From Deltaproteobacteria bacterium (GTDB taxonomy: Bacteria; Myxococcota; Myxococcia; Myxococcales; SZAS-1), in contig JAFEBB010000014.1 of the NCBI GenBank assembly GCA_018266075.1, positions 62,001 through 126,000 of the forward strand: 64,000 bases of DNA, read 5' to 3'. How positions within the stretch are numbered: the stretch's first letter is position 1; each line of letters starts with the position of its first letter. Both the position numbers and the translations under genes were made by a program. This document shows positions 1 through 12,590 of the stretch, in pieces. The notes beneath the pieces are model-generated. The model was not told the origin of the DNA. It saw nothing but the letters and a program-made list of their open reading frames with translations, and searched no databases.

Positions 1-712
1 GGACCTCGGCGGTGTCGCCTTCCTTCACCCGCGCCAGATCGCGCTCGAACACATCGGCAAGCACCCAGAGCGTGCGCAGGTCGGCCACGGTGAGCAGCGG
101 CGTGCCCGAGTCGGAGCGGACTTCAGAGCCAGGCAAGATGTCGCGGGTGCAGATGATGCCGTCGATGGGCGAGCGAAGTACAAAGGTCGAACCGAAGTCC
201 TTCTCGTTCACGCCCAGAATCTGCAGCCGGCCCTTGGTGCGCTCCACGTTGCTCTTGGCCTTCACCTCGTCGTTCTCGGCGTTCTGCAGATCGCGCTGGG
301 AGATGGCCTGCTCGCCGAAGAGCCGCTTGGCGCGCTCCAGCTCCCGCTCGGCCACCTGCAAGTCGGCGTTGGCCTGGATGGCCTCGGCGCGGGCGGCCTC
401 CACATCCGGGCTGGCGATGGTGAGCAGCGGCTGGCCCTTCTTGACCTTGTCGCCGAGCTGCACGTTGAGCTGCTGCACGCGTCCCGACACGGGCGAGCCC
501 ACGCGCGAGGTCACGTCCTCGTTGAAGCTGACCTTGCCCGTGGCCGCGGCCGACTCCGTCTCCATCGCGGCCTTCACCTGGGCCGTCTTCACGAAGCCCA
601 TCTTCGGCGAGGCGGGATCGAGCTGGAGCGACGGCGACTCCGGCGCTTCAGCCGCGGCCTGCGAGCAGGCGGCGCTCGCGAACGCGAGCACGGCGAAGAG
701 AATTCGCTTCAT
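1..712 (-). CDS. RND efflux periplasmic adaptor (CusB/CzcB type), 3' part missing
   Basis: Periplasmic adaptor (membrane fusion protein) linking an inner-membrane RND pump to a TolC channel. The reading frame begins with ATG at 712 and runs off the left edge. The N-terminus has a signal with a lipobox-like ASAAC around residue 16, so it is probably an inner-membrane lipoprotein. A biotinyl-lipoyl-like half (GRVQQLNVQLGDKVKKGQPL) is followed by a long alpha-helical hairpin rich in Ala/Glu/Lys/Arg and then the second lipoyl half (SPIDGIICTRDILPGSEV). The start overlaps the stop of the TolC-type gene (ATGA), and AGGAGG lies 9 nt upstream. Clustering with a channel and a sigma-54 two-component pair suggests metal or toxic-compound efflux. 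The substrate cannot be read from this part. Confidence 0.88.
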   Translation of the reverse strand, partial: MKRILFAVLAFASAACSQAAAEAPESPSLQLDPASPKMGFVKTAQVKAAMETESAAATGKVSFNEDVTSRVGSPVSGRVQQLNVQLGDKVKKGQPLLTIASPDVEAARAEAIQANADLQVAERELERAKRLFGEQAISQRDLQNAENDEVKAKSNVERTKGRLQILGVNEKDFGSTFVLRSPIDGIICTRDILPGSEVRSDSGTPLLTVADLRTLWVLADVFERDLARVKEGDTAEV

Positions 713-2028
713 GGCGTGGTGCCTCCTTCGCCCTCGGCGCGCTGGAGCTCCAGCACGCTGGCGCCGCGCTCGAGCAGCGCGTCCACGTAGCTGGCGCGCG
801 TCTCGAGGTAGGTGCGCTGGGCCTCCAGGAACTCGAGCAGCGAGGCCTTGCCCTCGCGGAAGCTGCGCTCGGCGACGAAGAGCGCCTTGTCCGCGCGGCC
901 GAGGTAGTCGTTCTCCAGGTCGTCGACGGCGGTGCTCGCCGACGCCAGGTGACCCAGCGCCAGCCGCACTTCGCGCTCGGCGTCGGCGCGGCCGCGCTCG
1001 TTGGCGAGCTTGCTGCGGTCCACCTCGAGCTCGGCCTTCTGGATCTCGCCCTGGTTGCGGTTGAAGACGGGCAGGGCGACGGTCGCCGTCGCGCCAATGG
1101 TCGACACCGCACCGCTGGGGTTGGTCGAAGGCGAGTACGCGTAGGCCACGCCGAGATTCACGTCGGGAACGGCCTGCGACCTGGCGAGCTCGAGGTCCTT
1201 CTCGGCCTTGTCCTGCGCGGCCTGGAGCGCGGCGAGGTCCGGACGATTGCCCAGCGCCTTCTTCACCAGCGCGTCGACATCCGCCGGCAGCGGCTCCTTG
1301 GGGAAGCTGCCGTCCACGCGGTCCTCGTCGGGCTTGCCGGGGATGCCCACCAGGCGGAAGAGCTCGGCGCGCGCCTCCACCGCGGCGCGCGCGCTCTCGC
1401 GGGCGTCCTGGGTGTAGCGCTGCTTCTCCAGCTCTATCTTGTTCACGTCGGCTCCGGCGTCTTCGCCGGCCTCGAAGCGGGCCTTCACCAGCCTCACGCT
1501 ATCCAAGTACCGGGCCAGCGATTCCGTGGCGATGCGTTGCCGCTCCTCCGCCCAAAGGGCCTGTAGGAAGGCCTTTTGAATGTCGAAGTGGCTGGTGCGC
1601 TGCGTATCTCGCACCGTGGCGTCACTCGCCGACACGCCGGCCTCGGCGCTCGCCTGCCGCTTGCCGCGCTTGCCTCCCAGCTCGATGTCTTCCGAGATGC
1701 CCGCGCCGTAGACCAGAAGCTGGCTGCTCAAGTCCTGCCGCGAACCGAAGAACGGAAGATTGGAGAAGCCCAACTGCAGCTGCGGATTGGGGATCAGCCC
1801 GGCCGTGACCCAGTCGGCGCGGGCCTCGCCGGCCTTCAGCTTCGCGTCGCGGACGTCGGGCTGGTGGCTGTCCGCCTCGTTCAGGATCTCGGGCAGGGTC
1901 CAGGTGCGCCCGCCAGGTCCAGGCGCGGGCACCGGCCCGACGGCACCCACACCCGCTTGGGGCGGTGGGGAAGCGGCCGGGCCTCCGGCTGCCGCAGTCA
2001 ACGCTGCGAGGAGCATCCAGGTGGGCAT
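709..2028 (-). CDS. TolC-family outer membrane efflux channel (CzcC/CusC-like)
   Basis: 439-residue outer-membrane channel protein expected to trimerise and join the adjacent adaptor. It has an N-terminal signal-like hydrophobic stretch, then two repeats of long amphipathic helices typical of the OEP fold. Near the start of the mature part it has the usual LPEILNEADSHQPDVRDAK segment, and in the second half NRNQGEIQKAELEVDRSKL. Its 3' end overlaps the adaptor gene by 4 nt. The start lies 51 nt after the response-regulator stop, so kinase, regulator, channel and adaptor could be one transcript. No clear Shine-Dalgarno precedes the ATG, so the exact start is uncertain. The specific efflux system (Czc or Cus class) is inferred from gene order only. 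Confidence 0.88.
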   Translation of the reverse strand: MPTWMLLAALTAAAGGPAASPPPQAGVGAVGPVPAPGPGGRTWTLPEILNEADSHQPDVRDAKLKAGEARADWVTAGLIPNPQLQLGFSNLPFFGSRQDLSSQLLVYGAGISEDIELGGKRGKRQASAEAGVSASDATVRDTQRTSHFDIQKAFLQALWAEERQRIATESLARYLDSVRLVKARFEAGEDAGADVNKIELEKQRYTQDARESARAAVEARAELFRLVGIPGKPDEDRVDGSFPKEPLPADVDALVKKALGNRPDLAALQAAQDKAEKDLELARSQAVPDVNLGVAYAYSPSTNPSGAVSTIGATATVALPVFNRNQGEIQKAELEVDRSKLANERGRADAEREVRLALGHLASASTAVDDLENDYLGRADKALFVAERSFREGKASLLEFLEAQRTYLETRASYVDALLERGASVLELQRAEGEGGTTP

Positions 2029-2079
2029 GGGGAGAAAGGGATCGGGAGCAAACTTCAGTGAGTCGGCTCCAAGAAGCTT

Positions 2080-3494
<1,415 letters not shown>

Positions 3495-3498
<4 letters not shown>

Positions 3499-5291
3499 GG
3501 CAACAGATCTCGGGGTGAGAGGGGCAGAAACAGCACCAACCGCGCGCCCTGGGGCTGGTTGGGGACGAAGGAGAGACGGCCGCCGTGCGCCTCGGCGATG
3601 CGCCGGCCGATGGACAGGCCCAGGCCGGTGCCGGTTCGCTTGGTGGTGAAGAAGGGCTCGAACATGTGCGCGGCGACTTCCCCAGCAATGCCCGGGCCAG
3701 AGTCCGCGATCTCCAGCTCGACCCCCTCCGGAACCACCCTGCCGAGCACCTGGACCTGCCCGCGTGGGGCGGGCTCATCCAGCTGGGGCTCGACCGCTTC
3801 CACGGCATTCTTCAACAGGTTGATGAGCACGCCCTGAACCTTGAGGCCGTCGCAGGTGACCGCAGGCATGGCCGTGGGCCACGAGACTTCAACGGACACC
3901 CCCGAGGCGTCGATGCGATCTCGGAGCACGGCCACGGCGCGATCGATCAAGGGCCGCAGGTCCTGGGGCGAGCGGTGCAGCTGGGGCTGGCCCCCGAAGA
4001 GGTTCAGGTTGTCGGTGGTGTCGCGCAGGCGCTCGACCTCGGAGCGCACCTGCTCGCGGACCGCGGCCTGGGCGTTCTCGGGGACCTTGCCCTGCAGCAG
4101 GAGCTCGGTGGCCGTCCCCAGGCCGTTGAGGGCGTTCTTGAGCTCGTGGGCGATGGCGGCGGCGGTCTTGCCCATCGCGGCGTAGCGGCCCTGCTCCACC
4201 AGCAGCGCCTGCGCCTTCTCCAGGGCGGCGGTGCGCTCCTTCACCCGCGCGTCGAGCGTGGCGGTCATCGAATAGAACGCGCGCTCCAGGTCGCCCAGCT
4301 CGCCGCCGCGGCTCGGCGGAGGCACACCCTCGAAGCGGCCCTGCTCCACCGAGCGCGCGGTCTGCGCCAGCGCGACGAGCGGCCGGGCGATGGTGCCCGA
4401 GGTGAGCACGCCCAGGATGATCGCGAAGAGCAGGCCGGCGCCGAGGAGCAGCGCCAGCTGGCGGAGCTCGGGGTCCAGCGCGTCGTCGAGTTCGTCGGCG
4501 GCCTGGCGGGTCATCAGCACCCAGCCCATGTTGGGCAGCGGCACCGCCGTCACCAGCCAGCGGCGGCCCTTGGCGTCCTCGCCCCAGTCGGAGACGGTGC
4601 TGCCGCCCAACGCCGCCGCCACCGCCTTGCCGCGGATGGGCAGGTCGAGCGACTCCGGCGCGCCGCGGGTGACGACCACCTTGCCCGAGCGGTCGATGAG
4701 CGCCGCGGTGCCGCTCTGACCCAGGTCCACCGAGAGGCGCTCGCTCCAGCGCGACGCGGCCGCAGGGTCGAGCGTCGAGGTGAGACAGCCCGCGAACTTG
4801 CCGTCGCCGTGCCAGATGGGGACCACCAGGCGCGCGCGGGTGGTGTGGCCCTGCACGTCGGCATCCTCGGTGACGAAGGAGGTGGAGCTCTTGCTGGCCT
4901 CGAGGAACCAGCCCGAGTCCCGGACGCTGTGCGCGGGAGGCGGCGGCGGCTCGGTCCACTGCACGGTGCCGTCGGGGGCCACGGCGCTCGTCTCCAGGGT
5001 GAAGTAGCGCGGCAGCGAGCGCGCGTGGCGGAGCACGGCCTTCTCCGGCTCGGCGTTCTCGTCGGTGAGGTCGAGCTCCGAGAGGCTGGCAAGGTGGCGC
5101 AGGCGCTCCACCTCTTCGCCGACCTCGGCGGAGATGGCGTTGGCGCGGTTCTCGGCCAGGAGCGACTGCTCGCGCTGCACGCGCTTGAAGGCGTCGCGGT
5201 ACGAGGTGGTGATGAGCGACGCACCCGTGGCACCCACGCCAAGCAGCGCGGCCAGGGTGAAGCCGAAGGTGAGCTGAGTCCGAAGAGTCAC
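3495..5291 (-). CDS. Sensor histidine kinase with periplasmic Cache-like domain
   Basis: Membrane sensor kinase of about 598 residues. Order: N-terminal membrane helix, a large periplasmic sensor region of about 240 residues resembling dCACHE, a second membrane helix (LLLGAGLLFAIILGVLTSG), HAMP, dimerisation helix with phospho-acceptor His in AAIAHELKNALNGL, and an ATPase domain with N box INLLKNAVEA, G1 EIADSGPGIA and G2 TGTGLGLSIGRRIAEAHGG. All catalytic boxes are intact. I prefer the GTG at 5291 because the membrane helix follows directly and a TAGTGT box sits 7 nt upstream. A GTG at 5339 would add 16 residues. The stop overlaps the sigma-54 regulator start, so the two form a pair. Confidence 0.92.
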
Positions 5292-5298
5292 GGCGGCA

Positions 5299-5304
5299 AC
5301 ACTA
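5299..5304 (-). promoter_or_regulatory. Candidate -10 box of a leaderless histidine kinase mRNA
   Basis: TAGTGT on the minus strand ends 7 nt before the preferred GTG at 5291, with no ribosome-binding site between. The same hexamer precedes the ferritin-like gene at 61433. No convincing -35 is seen. Confidence 0.35.
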
Positions 5305-5379
5305 GAGCACAGCGCCCGGTCGTTCGGGCGGTCGCTCACGCCGTCGCAAGAAGCGCACCAACGAAACGAAAGAGCGGCG

Positions 5380-6375
5380 CTAGAGCTTCCCCGCAGCGGC
5401 GAGGACGGCCTCGGCGAGCACGCGCAGCTCGCGCAGGCCGTGGATGCAGGCGCCCGGCTGGTGGAACGCCTGGTCCACGCGCTGGCCGACGGCGTCGAGC
5501 GTGAGCGGACAACCCTCGAGCGCGCGCTCCAGCTCGCGCATCACGAAGCTGGGCGCGATGAAGTCGCCGCGGAGCCGCGCCCGCTGCACGCGCTCGCCGT
5601 CGTGCTGCACGAGCGCTTCCGCGAAGCCGATGGGGATGTCGGCCACGCCAGAATCGGAGAAGCCTTCCTCGTGCTCATCCACCGGCGGCTCGAGCTCGGC
5701 GCTCACGCTGGGTAGGTCCACGCGTTCGAGCTGCGCGCTGTGGACTTCCGCGTAGCCCGCGGCGATGGCTTCCGCGAGCGCGTCGCAGGTGATCGGCATT
5801 CCCGCGAGCGCGCTCAGCGTCGAGTGGGGCGGGCCGGCGACGCGCGGATCCAAGTGCGGCAGGTACGCGTTCAGGCCTGCGTCGAGCTCGAGCGGCCGAT
5901 CGAGTGCGATGAGCGCCTCGAAGATCGCCGCGCGCGTGCCGTTGTCCTGGCCGATGACCGCCAGCTGCTGGCCTCGCGCAGACACGAAGTCGCGTCCGAA
6001 GTAGTGCGCGCCCTCGGGGGCGCCCGCGCGCGTGAGCCCCGCGAGCAGCCCGCGCACGTAGCGGTTGAGCACCTTCGACGGCGCCAGCGGCTGTGAGAGC
6101 AGCGCGCCCATCTCCGGCAGCGCGAGCAGCACGCCCACGGTGCCCTCGCCGATGTGCAGTGCGCGCCCGCCGCTGTTCCGACGCAGCACCGGCAGGTTCG
6201 TCGGCGCGAGCGCGTTGGAGCGGCGCTGAAAGCGGCCCAGGCAGATCGCGTCCTGCGTGAGCCCGGCGATGAGCAGCAGCGGCGCATCAGGCGGGTTCGC
6301 GAGCAGCCCAGCGCCGAGCCCGACGAACTTCGAGGGCGGGCAAGCGGGAAGGGTGGCGACCCGAAGGACGCTCAG
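5380..6375 (-). CDS. Lipoate-protein ligase A-like protein (BPL/LplA/LipB fold), probably non-canonical
   Basis: Relative of lipoate ligases: the segment CLGRFQ, then [15 protein letters not shown] (lipoyl-AMP pocket signature RRxSGG) and [13 protein letters not shown] are typical. The conserved coding frame continues upstream of the GTG at 6189 back to the spoVR stop. No ATG, GTG or TTG exists there; a CTG at 6375, inside the spoVR terminal codons, is the best start, implying translational coupling. From the CTG the product is about 331 residues; from the GTG at 6189 only 269, and that form would lack the LGRFQ part. The catalytic-lysine motif (R/K-K-I-x-G) seems replaced by GQQLAVIG, so ligase activity is doubtful. 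It is the last gene of the prkA-yeaH-spoVR operon. Confidence 0.7.
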   Translation of the reverse strand: MSVLRVATLPACPPSKFVGLGAGLLANPPDAPLLLIAGLTQDAICLGRFQRRSNALAPTNLPVLRRNSGGRALHIGEGTVGVLLALPEMGALLSQPLAPSKVLNRYVRGLLAGLTRAGAPEGAHYFGRDFVSARGQQLAVIGQDNGTRAAIFEALIALDRPLELDAGLNAYLPHLDPRVAGPPHSTLSALAGMPITCDALAEAIAAGYAEVHSAQLERVDLPSVSAELEPPVDEHEEGFSDSGVADIPIGFAEALVQHDGERVQRARLRGDFIAPSFVMRELERALEGCPLTLDAVGQRVDQAFHQPGACIHGLRELRVLAEAVLAAAGKL

Positions 6376-7853
6376 AGGTCGACCTTCTTCTCCGAGTGCT
6401 CCTTGCCGTCGAAGCGCATCATCATGCCCTTGCCCTCGACCTTGGTCACGAGGTTTACCGGCCGCCGCCAGAGCGAGGCCATGTTCACCAGCGTGTCGCG
6501 GGCGTCGTCCATCTTGAGATCGATGCCCTCATACTTATGACCCAGGAGCAGCTCGCTGCGGTTCTCGAAGTTTCCGTCGACGACTTCGATGTTCGGCTGG
6601 CCGAAGTTGGTGAGCTGGTGCAGGAGCTTCTCTTTAATCTTTTTGAACTCGCGGTCGATGATCTCGTAGGCCTGCCGCTTGTCGTTGTAGCCAAAGACGA
6701 AGAGCTCCTGGTCCTTGCAGAACTCGGGCGTGAGGAACTCGTCGATGAACGTCACGTCGTTGTAGTGACGGCGAACTTCGAAGATCTTCTCGCGGCCAAG
6801 CCCGAGCTTGCGATCCCAGCTCAGGCGCTCGCGCATGTCGTCGCACTCTTCGTACTCTTTACCGAAGCGGCCCTTGTTCCAGCGATCTTCGATGTGACGA
6901 TAGAGCTCGATGCCGAGCTTGTAGGGATTGAGCGACTGTCCGCCGCCGCCGAGCGTGCCCGAGTGGTGGTCGGCGTAGTCGATCACCTCCGCGTCGGTGA
7001 GCGCGCGCGTGGTCATGATCTTCGAGTGCCAGTATGAAGCCCAGCCCTCGTTCATGATCTTCGTCTGGCCCTGGGGCGCGAAGTAGTAGGCCTCGTCGCG
7101 CACGATGCCGAGGATATCGGCCTCCCACTGCTCCAGCGGCGCGTTCTCGAGGAGGAAGAGCAGCACGTCGCGCTGCGGGTGCTCGGGGAACTTCTTGGCC
7201 CGCTGCATCTCGTCGTCGCGCTTCTTGCGCTGCTCTTCGATGAACTCCTTGGGGTTCACGAAGCCGCGCATGTACTCGCGCTCGACCTTGAAGCCGGTCA
7301 CCTCGGGCTGCTTGAACTGCTCCTCGCGCGACGCGTGCCGCTTGATGTACGGCGCGTTGCGATCGATGAGGTTCTCGAGCGAGAGACAACGATCGATGAA
7401 ATCTTCGATGGGCTCCACGCCCAACTTGTCAATCCACCGCCGGACGCGCGTGGCGTGGTTCGCCATCACGTCCATCATCTTGCGGTTGGTGTGGGCGAAC
7501 ATGAAGTTGTTCTTGAAGAAGTCGCAGTGGCCAAAGACGTGGGCCATCACGATCTTCTGATCAACTTCCGCGTTCGCCTCGAGCAGGTATGCGTAGCAAG
7601 GGTCATTGTTGATGACCATCTCGTAGATCTTCGAGACGCCGTACTCGTAGCCCTTGCTGAGCTGCTCGTACTCCATGCCGAAGCGCCAGTGCGGATAGCG
7701 GTTCGGGAAGCCGCCGTACGCGGCGACCATGTTCACTTCGTCGTAGGTGAGGACCTCAAAGATGGTCTCGAAGAAGTCGAGGCCGTAGTCGCGGGCGTAG
7801 CCCTCGATCTCTTCCTTCAAGGCCTGGAGCCGCGGCGGCAGGGTGCTGGCCAT
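6372..7853 (-). CDS. spoVR: SpoVR family protein
   Basis: 493-residue cytosolic protein of the SpoVR/YcgB family. In Bacillus SpoVR is needed for spore cortex formation; in enterobacteria YcgB belongs to the stationary-phase regulon. The full family length is present with its characteristic His/Asp/Glu-rich blocks (for example [24 protein letters not shown], and [13 protein letters not shown] followed by an HHSG block). These look metal-enzyme-like, though no activity is established. The gene starts one base after the yeaH stop and overlaps the lipoate-ligase-like gene. The three-gene set PrkA-YeaH-SpoVR is conserved across many bacteria and usually induced by starvation or stress. The role here is inferred from that linkage. 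Confidence 0.95.
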   Translation of the reverse strand: MASTLPPRLQALKEEIEGYARDYGLDFFETIFEVLTYDEVNMVAAYGGFPNRYPHWRFGMEYEQLSKGYEYGVSKIYEMVINNDPCYAYLLEANAEVDQKIVMAHVFGHCDFFKNNFMFAHTNRKMMDVMANHATRVRRWIDKLGVEPIEDFIDRCLSLENLIDRNAPYIKRHASREEQFKQPEVTGFKVEREYMRGFVNPKEFIEEQRKKRDDEMQRAKKFPEHPQRDVLLFLLENAPLEQWEADILGIVRDEAYYFAPQGQTKIMNEGWASYWHSKIMTTRALTDAEVIDYADHHSGTLGGGGQSLNPYKLGIELYRHIEDRWNKGRFGKEYEECDDMRERLSWDRKLGLGREKIFEVRRHYNDVTFIDEFLTPEFCKDQELFVFGYNDKRQAYEIIDREFKKIKEKLLHQLTNFGQPNIEVVDGNFENRSELLLGHKYEGIDLKMDDARDTLVNMASLWRRPVNLVTKVEGKGMMMRFDGKEHSEKKVDL

Positions 7854-8960
7854 CTACTTGCCCTTCCCGAGGAAGTCTTTAATCGAGGTGTAGATGCCTT
7901 CTTTGTCGGCGATCTCGCTGAGGGCCATCTTCTCGCTGTCGCCCATGCTCTCGCGCAGATCCTTGATGAACTGGCCCGAGCCGTACGGGCTCTCCACCTG
8001 GCCGTAACAGAAGAGGTTCGAGGCCGGCATGATGTGGTTCTTCAAGAGATCGATGCACAAGCGCGTGTCGTCGGCGCTCCAGTTGTCGCCGTCGGAGAAG
8101 TGCATCGGGTAGATGTTCCAGCTCGACGAGTCGTAGTCGGCGTCGAGGATTTCCTTACACAGTTTGTAGGCGGAGCTGATCATCGTGCCGCCCGACTCAC
8201 GCGTGTGGAAGAACGTCTCGCGGTCCACCTCGCGCGCGACGGCGTCGTGGATCACGTAGCGCGTCTCGAGGCCCTTGTAGTTGTGGCGCAGCCAGGTGTC
8301 GATCCAGAAGCTCTCGATGCGGACGATTTCTTTCTGCTCGTCGCCCATCGAGCCGGAGACGTCCATCATGTAGATGATGACGGCGTTGGTCTCGGGGAGC
8401 GGCGTCTCCTTCCAGGTGCGGTACCGCTTGTCCTGCTTCACCGGGATGATCACCGGGTTGGCAGGATTGTAGGTACCCGTGGCGATCTGGCGCCGAAGGG
8501 CCTGCTTATAAGTACGCTTGAAGTGTCGCAGCGACTCGCTGCCGGTGGTGTTCACGCCGGTGTAGCGAATCTTGGTGCTGACGATCTTCTCTTTGCCCTT
8601 CGGCTCGATGCGCGGGAGCTGGAGCTCCTCGCCGAGGATCTCCGCGAGATCCTCGAGGCCCACGTCCACCTCGAGGGTGTGCTGGCCTTCGCCTTCGCCG
8701 GCCTGGCCGGTGCCGTCTCCGGGCTGGCCCGGGCCGAGCTGCTGGCCAATGTCGCCAGGGCCCTGCCCGACGCCGCCCTGCTGCTTCGCGCCGAACTTGA
8801 AGTGCGGGATGTCGATGGTCGGCAAGGGGATCGTGACCAGATCCTTGCCCTTCTTGCCGACCATCTCTCCCTTTTGAATGTACTTCTTGAGGTTCTGCTT
8901 GATCTTCCCGCGGACGATCTGCTTGAAGCGCGAGTGGTCCTGTTTGATCTTCAAGCTCAT
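7854..8960 (-). CDS. yeaH: DUF444 (YeaH/YhbH) family protein with von Willebrand A-like domain
   Basis: 368-residue partner of the PrkA kinase. The basic N-terminus ([20 protein letters not shown]) is followed by a Gly/Gln/Pro-rich linker at about 60-93 and a vWA-like domain starting with the metal-site motif DVSGS at 200-204. Family members (E. coli YeaH, B. subtilis YhbH) are co-transcribed with PrkA/YeaG and act in nitrogen starvation and sporulation. The molecular function is not known. It lies between prkA (27 nt gap) and spoVR (directly abutting), so the three are almost certainly one operon. Confidence 0.95.
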   Translation of the reverse strand: MSLKIKQDHSRFKQIVRGKIKQNLKKYIQKGEMVGKKGKDLVTIPLPTIDIPHFKFGAKQQGGVGQGPGDIGQQLGPGQPGDGTGQAGEGEGQHTLEVDVGLEDLAEILGEELQLPRIEPKGKEKIVSTKIRYTGVNTTGSESLRHFKRTYKQALRRQIATGTYNPANPVIIPVKQDKRYRTWKETPLPETNAVIIYMMDVSGSMGDEQKEIVRIESFWIDTWLRHNYKGLETRYVIHDAVAREVDRETFFHTRESGGTMISSAYKLCKEILDADYDSSSWNIYPMHFSDGDNWSADDTRLCIDLLKNHIMPASNLFCYGQVESPYGSGQFIKDLRESMGDSEKMALSEIADKEGIYTSIKDFLGKGK

Positions 8961-8987
8961 GAGTGTCTCGGGATACCGACTGCCGAA

Positions 8988-11054
<2,067 letters not shown>

Positions 11055-11431
11055 GGATTCATCCTCTCGCGCTGCTGTGTCTGAAAAGGGTTGCCTGCCG
11101 CCTGCACCAAGGTGCCTGCGAAAACCTTTACCTGCCCCCGAAATTCCGATGGTTGGCAGGAGTGGAAAGAGCTCGCGCCGACCGCGGGGACCCGGTTGCG
11201 GGCTGAAACCGCATGGACGTCTGGCCGGGGAGTGCGCGGTGACTGGAACGATCCTAGGCAGAGGCTCACCGGAGCCGCAACCGCACTCGATCGAGGGCTG
11301 GCTTGCCTGAAACCTCCCGTGTTGGCGCGGAGATGAGGGGCGCCGAGGAGGCGTTGGCAAGCGGGCGATCGAGGGTCCGGGGGGTTCCGCCGGCTGGGCG
11401 GGGAGGCCACCTTCCAGGGGCGAGGTGTGCC
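11055..11431. other. Divergent intergenic region upstream of prkA
   Basis: 377 nt between prkA and the rightward small membrane gene. It holds the prkA ribosome-binding site (minus strand, 11062-11068) and a short inverted repeat GCACC-AA-GGTGC near 11102-11113. I found no convincing sigma-70 or sigma-54 promoter: a GG/GC pair overlapping the inverted repeat has 9 rather than 10 nt spacing. The right part could be coding if the membrane gene started at the ATG 11303. Confidence 0.5.
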
Positions 11432-11791
11432 TTGGGCTATCGAATTGCGTCGGCGGCGCTGGGCGTGTGGCTGGCCATGTCCATCTACCTGGTGCCAGAG
11501 CCGCCGGGGCGCGGGTTCGCGAACCTGTGCATCGGGCTGTTGCTCTTCACCTCGGGGCTCTGCGGCGTGTGGATCCGGAGCCTGCGCTGGTTCGACATGC
11601 TGCTGGGGCTGTCGCTGATCTTCGGGTCGGTGGCGCTGGTGTACTCGGGCACGCGCATCGGGCTGCACCAGTTCATCCTCGGGGTGGCGGTGGTGATCCT
11701 GGCGACGCCGGGCGGCAGGGATGGGCGGCGGTACCTGGACCACTGGGTCTCGCGCTTCGACCTGGACCCGTACCTCTGGCGCCCGCGCTAG
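11432..11791 (+). CDS. Small four-helix membrane protein (SPW-repeat-like)
   Basis: 119 residues with four predicted membrane helices: [49 protein letters not shown] and [13 protein letters not shown]. The pairing of two similar helical hairpins, each with a Trp near its middle ([15 protein letters not shown]), resembles SPW/VitK-type small membrane proteins. No function is assigned. The TTG at 11432 is chosen since GAGG sits 6 nt upstream and hydrophobic sequence follows at once. An ATG at 11303 is possible but would add an Arg/Gly-rich, non-conserved-looking stretch. It stands alone and is divergent from prkA. Confidence 0.65.
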   Translation: MGYRIASAALGVWLAMSIYLVPEPPGRGFANLCIGLLLFTSGLCGVWIRSLRWFDMLLGLSLIFGSVALVYSGTRIGLHQFILGVAVVILATPGGRDGRRYLDHWVSRFDLDPYLWRPR

Positions 11792-11869
11792 ACACCCACC
11801 TGACATTTCGCTGGCCAACGGGCCCAGTTGGGGGCTAAGGTGCGCCCCCTTCTGTCCCGGAGGCATCGG

Positions 11870-12478
11870 ATGAAGCGTCTTCTCGTGGCCGCGGTGGTGA
11901 TCTCGTCGGCGCTCGTGGCCTGCAGCAACGGCAACGACACCACCACCACCCAGGCGGTGCAGCAGGCCGCCATCCTCGACGACAACGGCGTGCTCTCGGC
12001 GGTCGTCGCCGGGCAGTACAACATCGCCCAAGTGAGCACCCAGACTAAGCCCATCCTCGCCGACCCCGGCGCGGTGAGCCTGAACACGACGGTCGTCAGC
12101 AACGCCAACGCGGCGCTGACCAACCTGGTGGGCAGCACCGACATGAGCCAGGCGCCCTCGGGCGGCTTGCTCTCGAGCCAGAGCCTGAGCCTCCAGTCGA
12201 ACCAGGTGACCGATGCGCTGAACGACGCGGCCCCCGGCGACGTGGCCGCGGTGCAGGACGACGTCACCTACGCCCAGACGGTGCAGAACCAGACCGGCGC
12301 GCTCAAGGATCTCATCGACTTCGCGCTCGACGTGAACAACGACGGCGGCGCGAAGGTCACCAACGACGCCCTCCGCACCGAGCTGTCGGCCGAGAGCGCC
12401 ACCCTGGGCGACGACATCAACCAGGCGGCCACGGTGATCGCGGCCCTCACCGTCGACGCGGGCGGCACCACGCCGTAG
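11870..12478 (+). CDS. Secreted lipoprotein, DUF4142-like helical protein
   Basis: 202-residue lipoprotein with lipobox LVAC at residues 15-18. The mature part is Ala/Asn/Thr-rich and strongly helical (ILDDNGVLSAVVAGQYNIAQ, VVSNANAALTNLVG, LGDDINQAATVIAALT), reminiscent of DUF4142, a ferritin-like four-helix periplasmic family of unknown function; this match is tentative. A good Shine-Dalgarno (GGAGG, 6 nt before ATG) fixes the start. A strong intrinsic terminator follows 24 nt after the stop, so it is monocistronic. Confidence 0.75.
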   Translation: MKRLLVAAVVISSALVACSNGNDTTTTQAVQQAAILDDNGVLSAVVAGQYNIAQVSTQTKPILADPGAVSLNTTVVSNANAALTNLVGSTDMSQAPSGGLLSSQSLSLQSNQVTDALNDAAPGDVAAVQDDVTYAQTVQNQTGALKDLIDFALDVNNDGGAKVTNDALRTELSAESATLGDDINQAATVIAALTVDAGGTTP

Positions 12479-12501
12479 TTGTCCGAGGCTGTACGTTTTC
12501 G

Positions 12502-12542
12502 CGATCCGCCCCGGGGCAGCCCGCGGCGGATCGTTCATTTTT
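12502..12542 (+). terminator. Intrinsic terminator after the lipoprotein gene
   Basis: A 9-bp perfect stem CGATCCGCC/GGCGGATCG with a GC-rich loop, followed by TTCATTTTT. This is the clearest Rho-independent terminator in the window. Confidence 0.85.
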
Positions 12543-12553
12543 CGGGGCCTGGC

Positions 12554-12581
12554 TTGAATCTACCGCCTCGCTGACTATCCT
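12554..12581 (+). promoter_or_regulatory. Candidate promoter of the GT39-like gene
   Basis: TTGAAT (12554-12559), 16 nt spacer, TATCCT (12576-12581). The -10 ends only 9 nt before the ATG at 12591 and there is no ribosome-binding site, so transcription would start at or next to the initiation codon (leaderless). Confidence 0.4.
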
Positions 12582-12590
12582 GCGCGCCCC

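Noticed and set aside
11095..11120. Sigma-54 promoter for prkA (minus strand AGGCAC...TGC)
   Set aside because: Spacing between the GG and GC elements is 9 nt rather than the required 10.
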